Position numbers and translations under genes: made by a program. A stretch of DNA of 64,000 nt, taken from Gelidibacter mesophilus DSM 14095. Its GTDB lineage: Bacteria > Bacteroidota > Bacteroidia > Flavobacteriales > Flavobacteriaceae. A model generated the notes under the pieces. It did no database searches, was not told the origin of the DNA, and was given only the letters and a program-made list of their open reading frames with translations. Shown here in pieces: positions 34,468 through 42,051 of this stretch. How positions within the stretch are numbered: the first letter of the stretch is position 1; each line of letters opens with the position of its first letter. The DNA is taken from NCBI RefSeq assembly GCF_000423005.1, contig NZ_AUHD01000006.1:310001-374000 (forward strand). The letters are read 5' to 3'.

Positions 34468-35082
34468 ATGATTTATTCTTTCCAAGGTTACATTCCCGTC
34501 GTTCACGAATCCAGTTTCGTGCACCCCTTGGCAGCGGTAACAGGAAATGTCATCATCGGTAAAAACTGTTATATCGGTCCGGGAGCTGCAATTAGAGGTG
34601 ATTGGGGACAGATTATTCTGGAGGATGGCGTCAACGTTCAAGAAAATTGCACGGTGCACATGTTTCCAGGCAAATCGATCACCTTAAAAGAAAGCGCTCA
34701 TGTGGGGCATGGTGCGATTATTCACGGGGCTAATTTGGGTAGAAATTGCCTGATTGGGATGAATTCAGTGATTATGGATGACGCTGAAATTGGCGATGAA
34801 AGCATCGTTGGTGCCATGTCATTTATAAAAGCAGAAACCATCATTCCTAAACGCAGTTTGGTAGTTGGGAATCCTGCAAAAGTAATTAAACAAGTAAGCG
34901 ATGAGATGATGGCATGGAAAACTAAAGGCACCCAACTTTATCAACAATTACCAGCCGACTGTCATGAGAGTTTAAGAGCAGTGGAGCCATTAAGGGAAGT
35001 TCCGGAGAATATGAAAATACAGGAGGATGTTTATAAAACGCTTCGTGAACACTTCCTGCGAAAGCAGGAATCTCGTGATTAA
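34468..35082 (+). CDS. paaY: Hexapeptide-repeat thioesterase PaaY (gamma-carbonic-anhydrase-like)
   Basis: Left-handed beta-helix protein (204 residues) of the PaaY/gamma-CA type. In the phenylacetate cluster it serves as a thioesterase for side products. His ligands are in NCTVHMF, VGHGAIIHGA. The C-terminal residues from about 193 (EHFLRKQESRD) are encoded by a family C palindrome and the stop codon lies just beyond it, so the native tail may have been replaced. Confidence 0.87.
   Translation: MIYSFQGYIPVVHESSFVHPLAAVTGNVIIGKNCYIGPGAAIRGDWGQIILEDGVNVQENCTVHMFPGKSITLKESAHVGHGAIIHGANLGRNCLIGMNSVIMDDAEIGDESIVGAMSFIKAETIIPKRSLVVGNPAKVIKQVSDEMMAWKTKGTQLYQQLPADCHESLRAVEPLREVPENMKIQEDVYKTLREHFLRKQESRD
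35053..35070. repeat. Palindromic repeat family C, copy 2, in paaY
   Basis: TTCCTGC (35053-35059) pairs with GCAGGAA (35064-35070) with a GAAA loop; it encodes the end of paaY. Confidence 0.7.
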
Positions 35083-35145
35083 AGGCTCAAGCATCATGAT
35101 ATGGTGAATAAATTAGATGGAAAAGGTAAAGTGCATAATATGAGG

Positions 35146-35220
35146 TTTTTTGGCGTTACCCTAACGGGTCAGGCTTTCGGCAGTCGCTCTCTTCGAGGAG
35201 CTTCAACAATGCCTCAATCC
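35146..35220. repeat. Dispersed repeat family D, copy 2
   Basis: Shares with the copy at 30.7 kb the GGCGTT..CCC..GGGTC.GGCTTTC pattern, then runs on to CGAGGAGCTTC..CAATGCCTCAATCC. Lies in the 216-base gap between paaY and the E2 gene; nothing else seen there. Confidence 0.5.
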
Positions 35221-35298
35221 TTAAAGCAGTTACGAGAATATTAACGAAATTTTGATAACCAGTAGTGTTCAAATCTTCTTGGTTAAAACTAAAAGACA

Positions 35299-36636
35299 AT
35301 GAGTAAAGAGAAGAAATTCCCACTGTCGTGGGAATTAAAGATGCCCAAAATGGGAGAAAGCATCACAGAAGGAACTATCATCAGTTGGTTGATCAATGAA
35401 GGAGACAGCTTTGAAGAAGGCGATATCATTTTGGAGGTTGCTACCGATAAAGTAGATAACGAAGTCCCAGCACCTCAATCTGGAAAACTGATACAAACCC
35501 TATTTCAGGCAAAGGACGTGGTTCCTGTTGGAGAAATTATTGCAATTTTTGAGGCTTCGGAAGATATAACGGCCGATGAGAAAGTTGATTTTCCCTCTAA
35601 ACCTGGTGTTTCTGAAGAAAAAATAATTCAAAAGGTAAAAAAATCAGAAGCTACAAAAGCTTCATCAAGACCAATTACTTCAAGTTCATCTTCGATTTCA
35701 TTTTCAACTTCAAATGCTTTCTTCTCCCCACTAATCCAAAAAATAGCAAAAGAACAACACATCAGTTATGAAGAACTCGCCCGAATTCCAACAACTGGAC
35801 ATGAGGGAAGATTGCGAAAAAGCGATCTCTTTAATTATATAGAAGAGGGAAGACCTTACAAGCTTGCACAACCCATTGCACAAGACTCGACCGCATATAG
35901 AATTCCACAATTGAATTTCGATAAAGGCAAGGGTAAAATCATTAAAATGGATCGGATGCGCCAAATGATTGCTGATCATATGGTCTATTCGAAACATATA
36001 TCACCGCACGTCACCGCTTATGTGGAAGCAGATATGACCAATATGGTCAACTGGAGAAACGCTAATAAGGCAGCTTTTCAAGAAAAATATGGCGAACGCC
36101 TAACTTTTACGCCATTGTTTGTTGAAGCAGTCGCCAAAGCCGTCAAGGATTTCCCAAACATTAATGCATCGGTGGACGGGAATAACATCATCGTCAAGGA
36201 AGATATCAATATAGGAATGGCAACGGCATTACCGAGTGGAAATTTGATTGTTCCTGTTGTGAAAAATGCAGACACCAAAGATTTAAGAACATTAGCTGAA
36301 AACGTCAATGAAATGGCCAATAAAGCTCGAGAAAATAAACTTGGAGGCGATGACATTAAAGGCAGTACGTTTACCATTTCCAACGTAGGAACTTTCGGTA
36401 GTGTCATGGGAACGCCCATCATCAATCAACCTGAAGTTGCCATTTTAGCCTTGGGGATCATTAAAAAAAGAGCTGAAGTGATAGAAACTGAAAAAGGCGA
36501 TGAGATTGCGATTAGAAGTATGATGTACTTGTCTCTGTCGTTCGACCATCGCGTGGTTGATGGTTTTTTAGGCGGTAGTTTTGTGCGTCGCGTTGCCGAT
36601 TATTTCGAGCAATTTGATGTTAATAGAGAAATATAA
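35299..36636 (+). CDS. 2-oxoacid dehydrogenase E2 (dihydrolipoamide acyltransferase)
   Basis: Lipoyl domain at about 12-90 with lipoylated Lys51 (VATDKVDNE), an E3/E1 binding segment around 148-185, and the acyltransferase core with catalytic HRVVDG near residue 418. The 445-residue length is normal for branched-chain-type E2. It pairs with the fused E1 at 37.2 kb, with a repeat-borne ORF between. Acyl specificity cannot be read from sequence; branched-chain or phenylpyruvate are candidates. Confidence 0.9.
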   Translation: MSKEKKFPLSWELKMPKMGESITEGTIISWLINEGDSFEEGDIILEVATDKVDNEVPAPQSGKLIQTLFQAKDVVPVGEIIAIFEASEDITADEKVDFPSKPGVSEEKIIQKVKKSEATKASSRPITSSSSSISFSTSNAFFSPLIQKIAKEQHISYEELARIPTTGHEGRLRKSDLFNYIEEGRPYKLAQPIAQDSTAYRIPQLNFDKGKGKIIKMDRMRQMIADHMVYSKHISPHVTAYVEADMTNMVNWRNANKAAFQEKYGERLTFTPLFVEAVAKAVKDFPNINASVDGNNIIVKEDINIGMATALPSGNLIVPVVKNADTKDLRTLAENVNEMANKARENKLGGDDIKGSTFTISNVGTFGSVMGTPIINQPEVAILALGIIKKRAEVIETEKGDEIAIRSMMYLSLSFDHRVVDGFLGGSFVRRVADYFEQFDVNREI

Positions 36637-36644
36637 ATGAAAAG

Positions 36645-37166
36645 AAAATGAAGTTCCACGCAAAGACCACGAAGATTTTAACGCAAAGATATTTTGCGTG
36701 CTTTGCGAGTTATTTATGTTGCTTTGCGTGAGATAATTAGATGATGACAGAGAATGAACTTTCTTTTAAAGTTATTGAATTGCTTTAGAATTGCATAAGA
36801 GTATTGGTCCTGGTTTATTGGAATCAACTTATGAAAATGCATTAGCTTATGATTTGAGAGAAAGTGGTCTTTCGGTTCAGCAGCAAGTTCCAATGCCATT
36901 CATTTACAAAGAAGTTAAAATGGATATTGGATATAGATTAGATTTATTGGTTGAAAATATAATAATTATTGAAATTAAATCTGTCGAAAATTTGGCACCT
37001 GTTCATTACGCGCAACTATTGACTTATCTGAAATTATCAGATTTGAAATTAGGATTACTGATGAATTTTAATTCTAAGTTATTGAAAGAAGGAATTCATA
37101 GGATAGTAAATAATTTATAAAACCCTCCGAATTAAAGAGTTCAAAACTTTAGCAAACTTTGCTAAA
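36645..37166 (+). mobile_element. Element 4: repeat arms around a broken GxxExxY ORF
   Basis: Upstream there are several CGCAAAG/CTTTGCG words, including a hairpin ACGCAAA-N5-TTTGCGT (36681-36699). Downstream is a small hairpin TTTAGC-N7-GCTAAA (37148-37166). The two sides are only weakly complementary, so the pairing is less sure than in elements 1 to 3. Between E2 and E1 genes. Confidence 0.35.
36741..37120 (+). pseudogene. GxxExxY-type nuclease-like protein, frameshifted
   Basis: ATG at 36741 starts MMTENELSFKVIE, the usual family start; then a TAG follows because one base is missing near 36776-36779. In the other frame the family sequence continues with LHKSIGPGLLESTYENAL, where the GxxExxY core is visible, and then a PD-(D/E)xK-like IIIEIKS motif to the end IVNNL. 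Close in style to GxxExxY proteins abundant in Bacteroidota. A TTG at 36791 could start the rest, but I treat it as broken. Confidence 0.65.
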
Positions 37167-37187
37167 AATAAAAGAGAATAAATCAAA

Positions 37188-39338
37188 ATGACCCACAATA
37201 TTCCAAAAGAAATATTCCGTAAAGCTTTTACAAACCTCTGTACCGCGAAGGCGATGTCCGAATTGTACGAAGCCAATTTTAAACAAGTATCCAAATACGT
37301 ACATGCCACCTCAAGAGGCCACGAAGCAATCCAAATTGCTTTAGGAATGCAATTGTTGCCACAAGATTATGCATTTCCGTATTATAGGGATGATGCGATG
37401 TTACTGTCCTTCGGACTCACACCTTATGATTTGATGTTGCAATTGTTGGCTAAAAAGGATGATCCGTTTTCTGGAGGACGTACCTATTACGCACATCCAA
37501 GTTTACGGGATTTTGATAAACCTAAAATCCCACACCAATCGTCAGCCACTGGAATGCAGGCCATTCCAGCAACAGGTGTTGCCATGGGGTTTAAATATCG
37601 CGAAAACGGTAATCTCTTTAAGGAAGAAAACGCAACAACGAAAAAAACAATTCTTGAGGGAAATGAATTTTCAAATGATTATGATACGTCTGTTCATTCA
37701 GAAGATTCCCGCCTTCGCGGGAATGCGCCAATTGTAGTCTGCTCCTTAGGCGACGCCTCCGTAACCGAAGGCGAAGTTTCTGAAGCTTTCCAAATGGCGG
37801 TCTTGAAAAAGTTGCCCATCCTATTTTTGGTACAGGATAACGAATGGGATATTTCAGCCAATGCCGCTGAAATCAGAGCGCAAGATGCCTTTGAATATGC
37901 TAAAGGTTTTAAAGGTTTGGAAGCCATAACTATTGATGGAGCCAATTTCATCGAAAGTTATGAAGCCCTTGAAAAAGTGATTAAAACCATTCGTAAAGAA
38001 CGTCGGCCATTTTTGGTTCATGCTAAAGTGCCTTTGTTGAATCATCATACCTCGGGTGTGCGAATGGAGTGGTATCGTGATGATTTGGAAGAGGCCAGAT
38101 CTCGGGATCCTTATCCAGTGTTGAAACAACAATTGTTGGACCATGGATTTTCAAATGATGATTTAGAAACCATAGAAAAAGAATGTCATACGGCTGTAGA
38201 GATAGATTACCATCTGTCTCTGTCGGCCGAAGATCCCAAACCAGAAGATTTATTTACCCACGATTTTGCACCCACACCAATTACTGAAGAAAAAGGTGTG
38301 CGTTCTCCAAAAGGTGCAGAGAAAGTCGTGATGGTCGATTGTGCCCTGTTTGCTGTGGAAGAGTTGATGAGAAAACACAAAGAGTGTTTGTTATATGGAC
38401 AGGATGTTGGTGGTCGTTTGGGTGGTGTGTTTAGAGAAGCGGCAACCTTAGCTCAAAAATTCGGAGATGATCGTGTATTCAATACGCCAATTCAAGAAGC
38501 TTTTATTGTTGGGTCAACCGTTGGGATGAGTGCTGTTGGACTAAAGCCCATTGTTGAGGTTCAATTTGCCGATTATATTTGGCCAGGCTTAAACCAATTA
38601 TTCACAGAAGTGAGCAGAAGCTGCTATTTATCCAACGGAAAATGGCCCGTGAGCATGATTCTGCGTGTACCGATTGGTGCTTATGGCAGTGGTGGACCCT
38701 ATCATTCTTCTTCGGTTGAAAGTATTGTAACCAACATTAGAGGCATTAAAATCGCTTACCCGAGCAATGGCGCCGATTTAAAAGGCTTGATGAAGGCGGC
38801 CTATTACGATCCAAATCCAGTCGTGATTTTAGAACACAAAGGTTTGTATTGGAGCAAGGTGCCAGGCACAAAAGGAGCTACCTCTGTTGAGCCGAGTGAG
38901 AATTATGTGTTGCCTTTTGGAAAAGCTTGGGTACTTCAAGAAATCTGGAAGCAAGAAGGAAAAGAAACCATATCGATTGTGACTTACGGAATGGGCGTGC
39001 ATTGGGCATATAATGCGTCAGGCGAATTAGGAATGCGTGACCAAATAGAAATCATCGATTTGCGGACCTTGTTTCCATTGGATGAAGATACGATTATGAA
39101 ATCCGTTAAAAAAACAGGTAAATGCCTTGTGGTTACTGAAGAACCTTCAAATAATTCTTTTGCAAGAGCTTTGGCAGGAAAAATTCAGGAAGAATGTTTT
39201 AAATCTTTAGATGCGCCAGTCATGACTGTAGGAAGTGAGAATATGCCTGCGATACCGTTAAATTCAATATTGGAGGAAGCGATGATTCCGAGTACTGAAA
39301 AAGTGAAGGCTAAAATAAATGAGCTATTAAATTACTGA
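37188..39338 (+). CDS. 2-oxoacid dehydrogenase E1, fused alpha and beta subunits
   Basis: A 716-residue fusion: alpha part (about 1-350) with TPP motif GDASVTEGEVSEAFQ...QDN, and beta part (about 380-716) with LYGQDVG, GAYGSGGPYHSSSVE and EEPSNNSF-like motifs. An unusual 30-residue insert at about 150-180, which contains a family C palindrome (coding SRLRGN), lies just before the TPP motif. With the E2 gene it would oxidatively decarboxylate a branched or aromatic 2-oxoacid to its acyl-CoA. E3 is not in the window. Confidence 0.9.
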   Translation: MTHNIPKEIFRKAFTNLCTAKAMSELYEANFKQVSKYVHATSRGHEAIQIALGMQLLPQDYAFPYYRDDAMLLSFGLTPYDLMLQLLAKKDDPFSGGRTYYAHPSLRDFDKPKIPHQSSATGMQAIPATGVAMGFKYRENGNLFKEENATTKKTILEGNEFSNDYDTSVHSEDSRLRGNAPIVVCSLGDASVTEGEVSEAFQMAVLKKLPILFLVQDNEWDISANAAEIRAQDAFEYAKGFKGLEAITIDGANFIESYEALEKVIKTIRKERRPFLVHAKVPLLNHHTSGVRMEWYRDDLEEARSRDPYPVLKQQLLDHGFSNDDLETIEKECHTAVEIDYHLSLSAEDPKPEDLFTHDFAPTPITEEKGVRSPKGAEKVVMVDCALFAVEELMRKHKECLLYGQDVGGRLGGVFREAATLAQKFGDDRVFNTPIQEAFIVGSTVGMSAVGLKPIVEVQFADYIWPGLNQLFTEVSRSCYLSNGKWPVSMILRVPIGAYGSGGPYHSSSVESIVTNIRGIKIAYPSNGADLKGLMKAAYYDPNPVVILEHKGLYWSKVPGTKGATSVEPSENYVLPFGKAWVLQEIWKQEGKETISIVTYGMGVHWAYNASGELGMRDQIEIIDLRTLFPLDEDTIMKSVKKTGKCLVVTEEPSNNSFARALAGKIQEECFKSLDAPVMTVGSENMPAIPLNSILEEAMIPSTEKVKAKINELLNY
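37705..37724. repeat. Palindromic repeat family C, copy 3, in the E1 gene
   Basis: ATTCCCGC (37705-37712) and GCGGGAAT (37717-37724) with CTTC loop, in frame within the E1 alpha part (residues 173-179). Confidence 0.75.
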
Positions 39339-39400
39339 TTAGAGTTAAGTTTGAATGGGGAACGATGTTAATTTTATATCAAATATTTAAACATAGTATT

Positions 39401-39643
39401 ATGAAAAAAGTAATTTTTACGACGTTGATGGCTGTTTTCTTATCGTTATCTATAACCTCTTGTAGAGAACAAACAGAAAAAGAACGAGTTATCGATGAGA
39501 TGAATGATAAAGGTGCCGACGTCAAAATCAAACAAGATGGCGATAAAATAAAAATGGAGACCGATGATAAAAAGGTCAAAATAAAGACTGATGACGATGG
39601 TGATGTTAAGATAAAAGAGAAAACACAAAATGATGATAACTAA
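39401..39643 (+). CDS. Small acidic/basic lipoprotein, unknown family
   Basis: An 80-residue lipoprotein: lipobox SITSC with Cys21, then a very polar body of alternating Lys and Asp made of repeated KIKxDGDKIKME-like units (DVKIKQDGDKIK, KVKIKTDDDGDVK). I chose ATG at 39401; the ORF open from 39365 adds only leader. A strong terminator follows. Function unknown. Confidence 0.7.
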   Translation: MKKVIFTTLMAVFLSLSITSCREQTEKERVIDEMNDKGADVKIKQDGDKIKMETDDKKVKIKTDDDGDVKIKEKTQNDDN

Positions 39644-39661
39644 TCATTGTTATTAATAGCG

Positions 39662-39693
39662 AAAAAGGCGACTCTCTCGAGTCGCCTTTTTTT
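39662..39693. terminator. Strong bidirectional terminator
   Basis: GGCGACTC (39667-39674), TCTC loop, GAGTCGCC (39679-39686), with A5 before and T7 after. It closes the lipoprotein gene and, on the other strand, sulP. Confidence 0.9.
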
Positions 39694-41359
39694 ATAGCTT
39701 ATATTCTGAAAGTGGTTTGGTGAACTTTTCGGGGTCTTCTGCTAAATAATAACGAGGATCATTAATGGCTTCAATAATGACTTCCTTAAATTTTGGATTT
39801 GCTTTGTACATCAATGCCTTACAATCCTGACTCAAATGTTTAAGTTTAATTGTTTTGCCTTCAGCCTCATATTTTTTAACCAAATTGAAAATGGCCTCCA
39901 ATGCAGAATGATCACTCACTCTTGATTCCACAAAATCAATTTCGACGTTTTGAGGATCGGTTTTTACGTCAAATTTTGAATTAAAGTTTTGAATGGAACC
40001 AAAGAATAACGGCCCCCAAATTTCATAAACTTTAGTCCCATCTTCTCTTAAGCGTTTGCGTGCTCTAATCATGGTCGCATTTTTCCAGGCAAATACAAGG
40101 GCCGATAAAATAACCCCAATAAACACCGCAATGGCAAGATCATAGATTACTGTTACCGCCGATACTGTGACAAGCACAAATGCATCTGCAACAGGAATTT
40201 TTCTGATAATCCTAAAACTGGACCAGGCAAACGTTTCAATAACCATCATAAACATAACGCCTACTAAAGCGGCAATTGGCACTTGTTCAATATATTGCGC
40301 CGTAAATAGAATAAAGGTCAATAAGGTCAATGCCATTGCAATTCCGGACAAACGACCTCTACCGCCAGCATTAATGTTAATAACCGTTTGGCCAATCATT
40401 CCACAACCACCTGTGCCTCCAAACAACCCACTGACCATATTCCCAGCGCCTTGTGCCACACATTCCCTGTTTCCATTGCCACGAGTATCCGTTAACTCAT
40501 CTACTAAGTTCATGGTCATTAAAGACTCGATAAGTCCTACAGAAGCGGCTAAAAATGCATAAGGAAGAATGAATTTAAGCGTCGCAAAATTAATAGGAAG
40601 ATTCTGCCAAAGCTCCGTATTTGGCGTTGGGAATTCGCCTTTTAGACCTTCACCACCACCTTCAATAATGTACGATCCCACCGTACTTACATCTAATCCT
40701 CCAAAAATAACGACACCACTGGTAACGATAATTGCTATTAAGGCTGCAGGTATTTTAGTGGTTACCTTAGGAAGTAACCAAATAATGGCCATGGTAAGTC
40801 CCACAAGACCTAACATGATGTACAGTTCAGAACCTTGCATTGGAATATTGATATATTTTTTTAATCCGTCAGCTCCTATTTCTAACTCTTTATGAGAAAA
40901 CATACGAACTTGCGCCAGAAAAATCACAATGGCCAGTCCGTTAACAAATCCCATCATCACCGAATGGGGGATCAATCGTACGAATCGTCCTAATTTTAAA
41001 ACGCCAGCACCTATTTGAATGAGTCCCATCAATATAACGGCTGCCAACAAATAGAAGTAGCCCATATTTTCCACGGGTACGTCAAATAACATGCCTCGCT
41101 CATGTCCTTCTGAAATGAGATTTACAAAAATAACGGCTACAGCCCCAGCAGCACCTGAGATCAATCCAGGTCGACCTCCAAAGATCGCTGCAATTAATCC
41201 TACTATAAAAGCTCCTGATAATGCCACCAAAGGATCTATCTGTGCCACAAAAGCAAAGGCAACTACCTCAGGGATCATTGCTAATGATACAGTAATACCA
41301 GCAAGGATGTCATTCTTTGGGTTTTGGGTAAAGTTTTTTCTTGTTTGACTGAACATCAT
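39692..41359 (-). CDS. SulP-family anion transporter
   Basis: Membrane transporter (555 residues, about 11-12 hydrophobic segments) with a C-terminal STAS domain from about residue 430. Family motifs include the N-terminal DILAGITVSLAMIPEVVAFAF and SGAAGAVAVIFV segments. Substrate could be sulfate, bicarbonate or another anion and cannot be read from sequence. It has its own TATATTTG box and convergent terminator, so it is monocistronic. Confidence 0.92.
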   Translation of the reverse strand: MMFSQTRKNFTQNPKNDILAGITVSLAMIPEVVAFAFVAQIDPLVALSGAFIVGLIAAIFGGRPGLISGAAGAVAVIFVNLISEGHERGMLFDVPVENMGYFYLLAAVILMGLIQIGAGVLKLGRFVRLIPHSVMMGFVNGLAIVIFLAQVRMFSHKELEIGADGLKKYINIPMQGSELYIMLGLVGLTMAIIWLLPKVTTKIPAALIAIIVTSGVVIFGGLDVSTVGSYIIEGGGEGLKGEFPTPNTELWQNLPINFATLKFILPYAFLAASVGLIESLMTMNLVDELTDTRGNGNRECVAQGAGNMVSGLFGGTGGCGMIGQTVININAGGRGRLSGIAMALTLLTFILFTAQYIEQVPIAALVGVMFMMVIETFAWSSFRIIRKIPVADAFVLVTVSAVTVIYDLAIAVFIGVILSALVFAWKNATMIRARKRLREDGTKVYEIWGPLFFGSIQNFNSKFDVKTDPQNVEIDFVESRVSDHSALEAIFNLVKKYEAEGKTIKLKHLSQDCKALMYKANPKFKEVIIEAINDPRYYLAEDPEKFTKPLSEYKL

Positions 41360-41381
41360 AATTTTTGCACTTAAAAGGGAG

Positions 41382-41389
41382 CAAATATA
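41382..41389 (-). promoter_or_regulatory. -7 box for the SulP gene
   Basis: TATATTTG on the minus strand, 22 bases upstream of the SulP ATG. No clear TTG at -33. Confidence 0.4.
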
Positions 41390-41435
41390 GGGTTTTAGAA
41401 CCGAAGGCTCGTTTTTTCTATATTTTTAAGCATAA

Positions 41436-41470
41436 AAAAAAGCATCAAAAATTAATATTGATGCTTTAAA
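41436..41470. terminator. Terminator between DUF4136 and SulP genes
   Basis: AAAGCATCAA (41440-41449) pairs with TTGATGCTTT (41459-41468) round an AT-rich loop, A-run on the far side, so it works for the minus-strand DUF4136 gene. Confidence 0.75.
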
Positions 41471-41487
41471 ATATATATTGATTTTTA

Positions 41488-42036
41488 CTATAATTCTACT
41501 CCTGGAGGATATTTTTCCATGATCTTGGCAACAAATTCATTGATGCGCTCTTCCTTTTTATCCATGCGTTCTGATAAATAACCAGTTCCCATACCTTGCC
41601 AAACTAATTCCTTTTTGTTAGCATCAATCAGGTCTACGTATAATGTGCCTTCAGTAGAAGTGGATACAGAATTATATCCAGAATTCCAATAATATGGACT
41701 CCATCCCCAGCCATAGCCATAAGGTCCATAACCCATAGCATTATTATAAACATTTATTTTATCTCGAGATTTAGTGAAAATACTGACCAGCATATCCGGG
41801 TTTTCGGATTTGACGTAGCCTTTTGCCATAAGTTCACTTTCAATTGCTCTCAAAATACGACGCTTGTCAAGATCACTAATCTCGGCCTTATCAATACCAT
41901 TTTTGAAGAAAGCAAAGGTTTTAAACTGGTTGAAATCTGCATTCTTGTCAAAATCTGCTGCAACTTTTACTGAGCTACAGGATGTTGCCACTACTAATAG
42001 CAGGGCCATTGTTACTGTTGTTAATATTTTGTTCAT
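41488..42036 (-). CDS. DUF4136 lipoprotein
   Basis: A 182-residue lipoprotein with lipobox ATSCSS (Cys20). The body has the DUF4136 pattern FKTFAFF near residue 42, DKRRILRAIESELMAKGY near 60-77, and a Gly/Tyr-rich stretch (GYGPYGYGWGWSPYYW) in the middle. Envelope protein of unknown role. A gap of only 15 bases separates it from hutU upstream, so the two may be co-transcribed. Confidence 0.85.
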   Translation of the reverse strand: MNKILTTVTMALLLVVATSCSSVKVAADFDKNADFNQFKTFAFFKNGIDKAEISDLDKRRILRAIESELMAKGYVKSENPDMLVSIFTKSRDKINVYNNAMGYGPYGYGWGWSPYYWNSGYNSVSTSTEGTLYVDLIDANKKELVWQGMGTGYLSERMDKKEERINEFVAKIMEKYPPGVEL

Positions 42037-42051
42037 AGCATAATTATTTGG

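Noticed and set aside
40167-40562. Plus-strand ORF of 131 codons in the SulP gene
   Set aside because: Shadow of the SulP reading frame; composition typical of antisense of a membrane protein.
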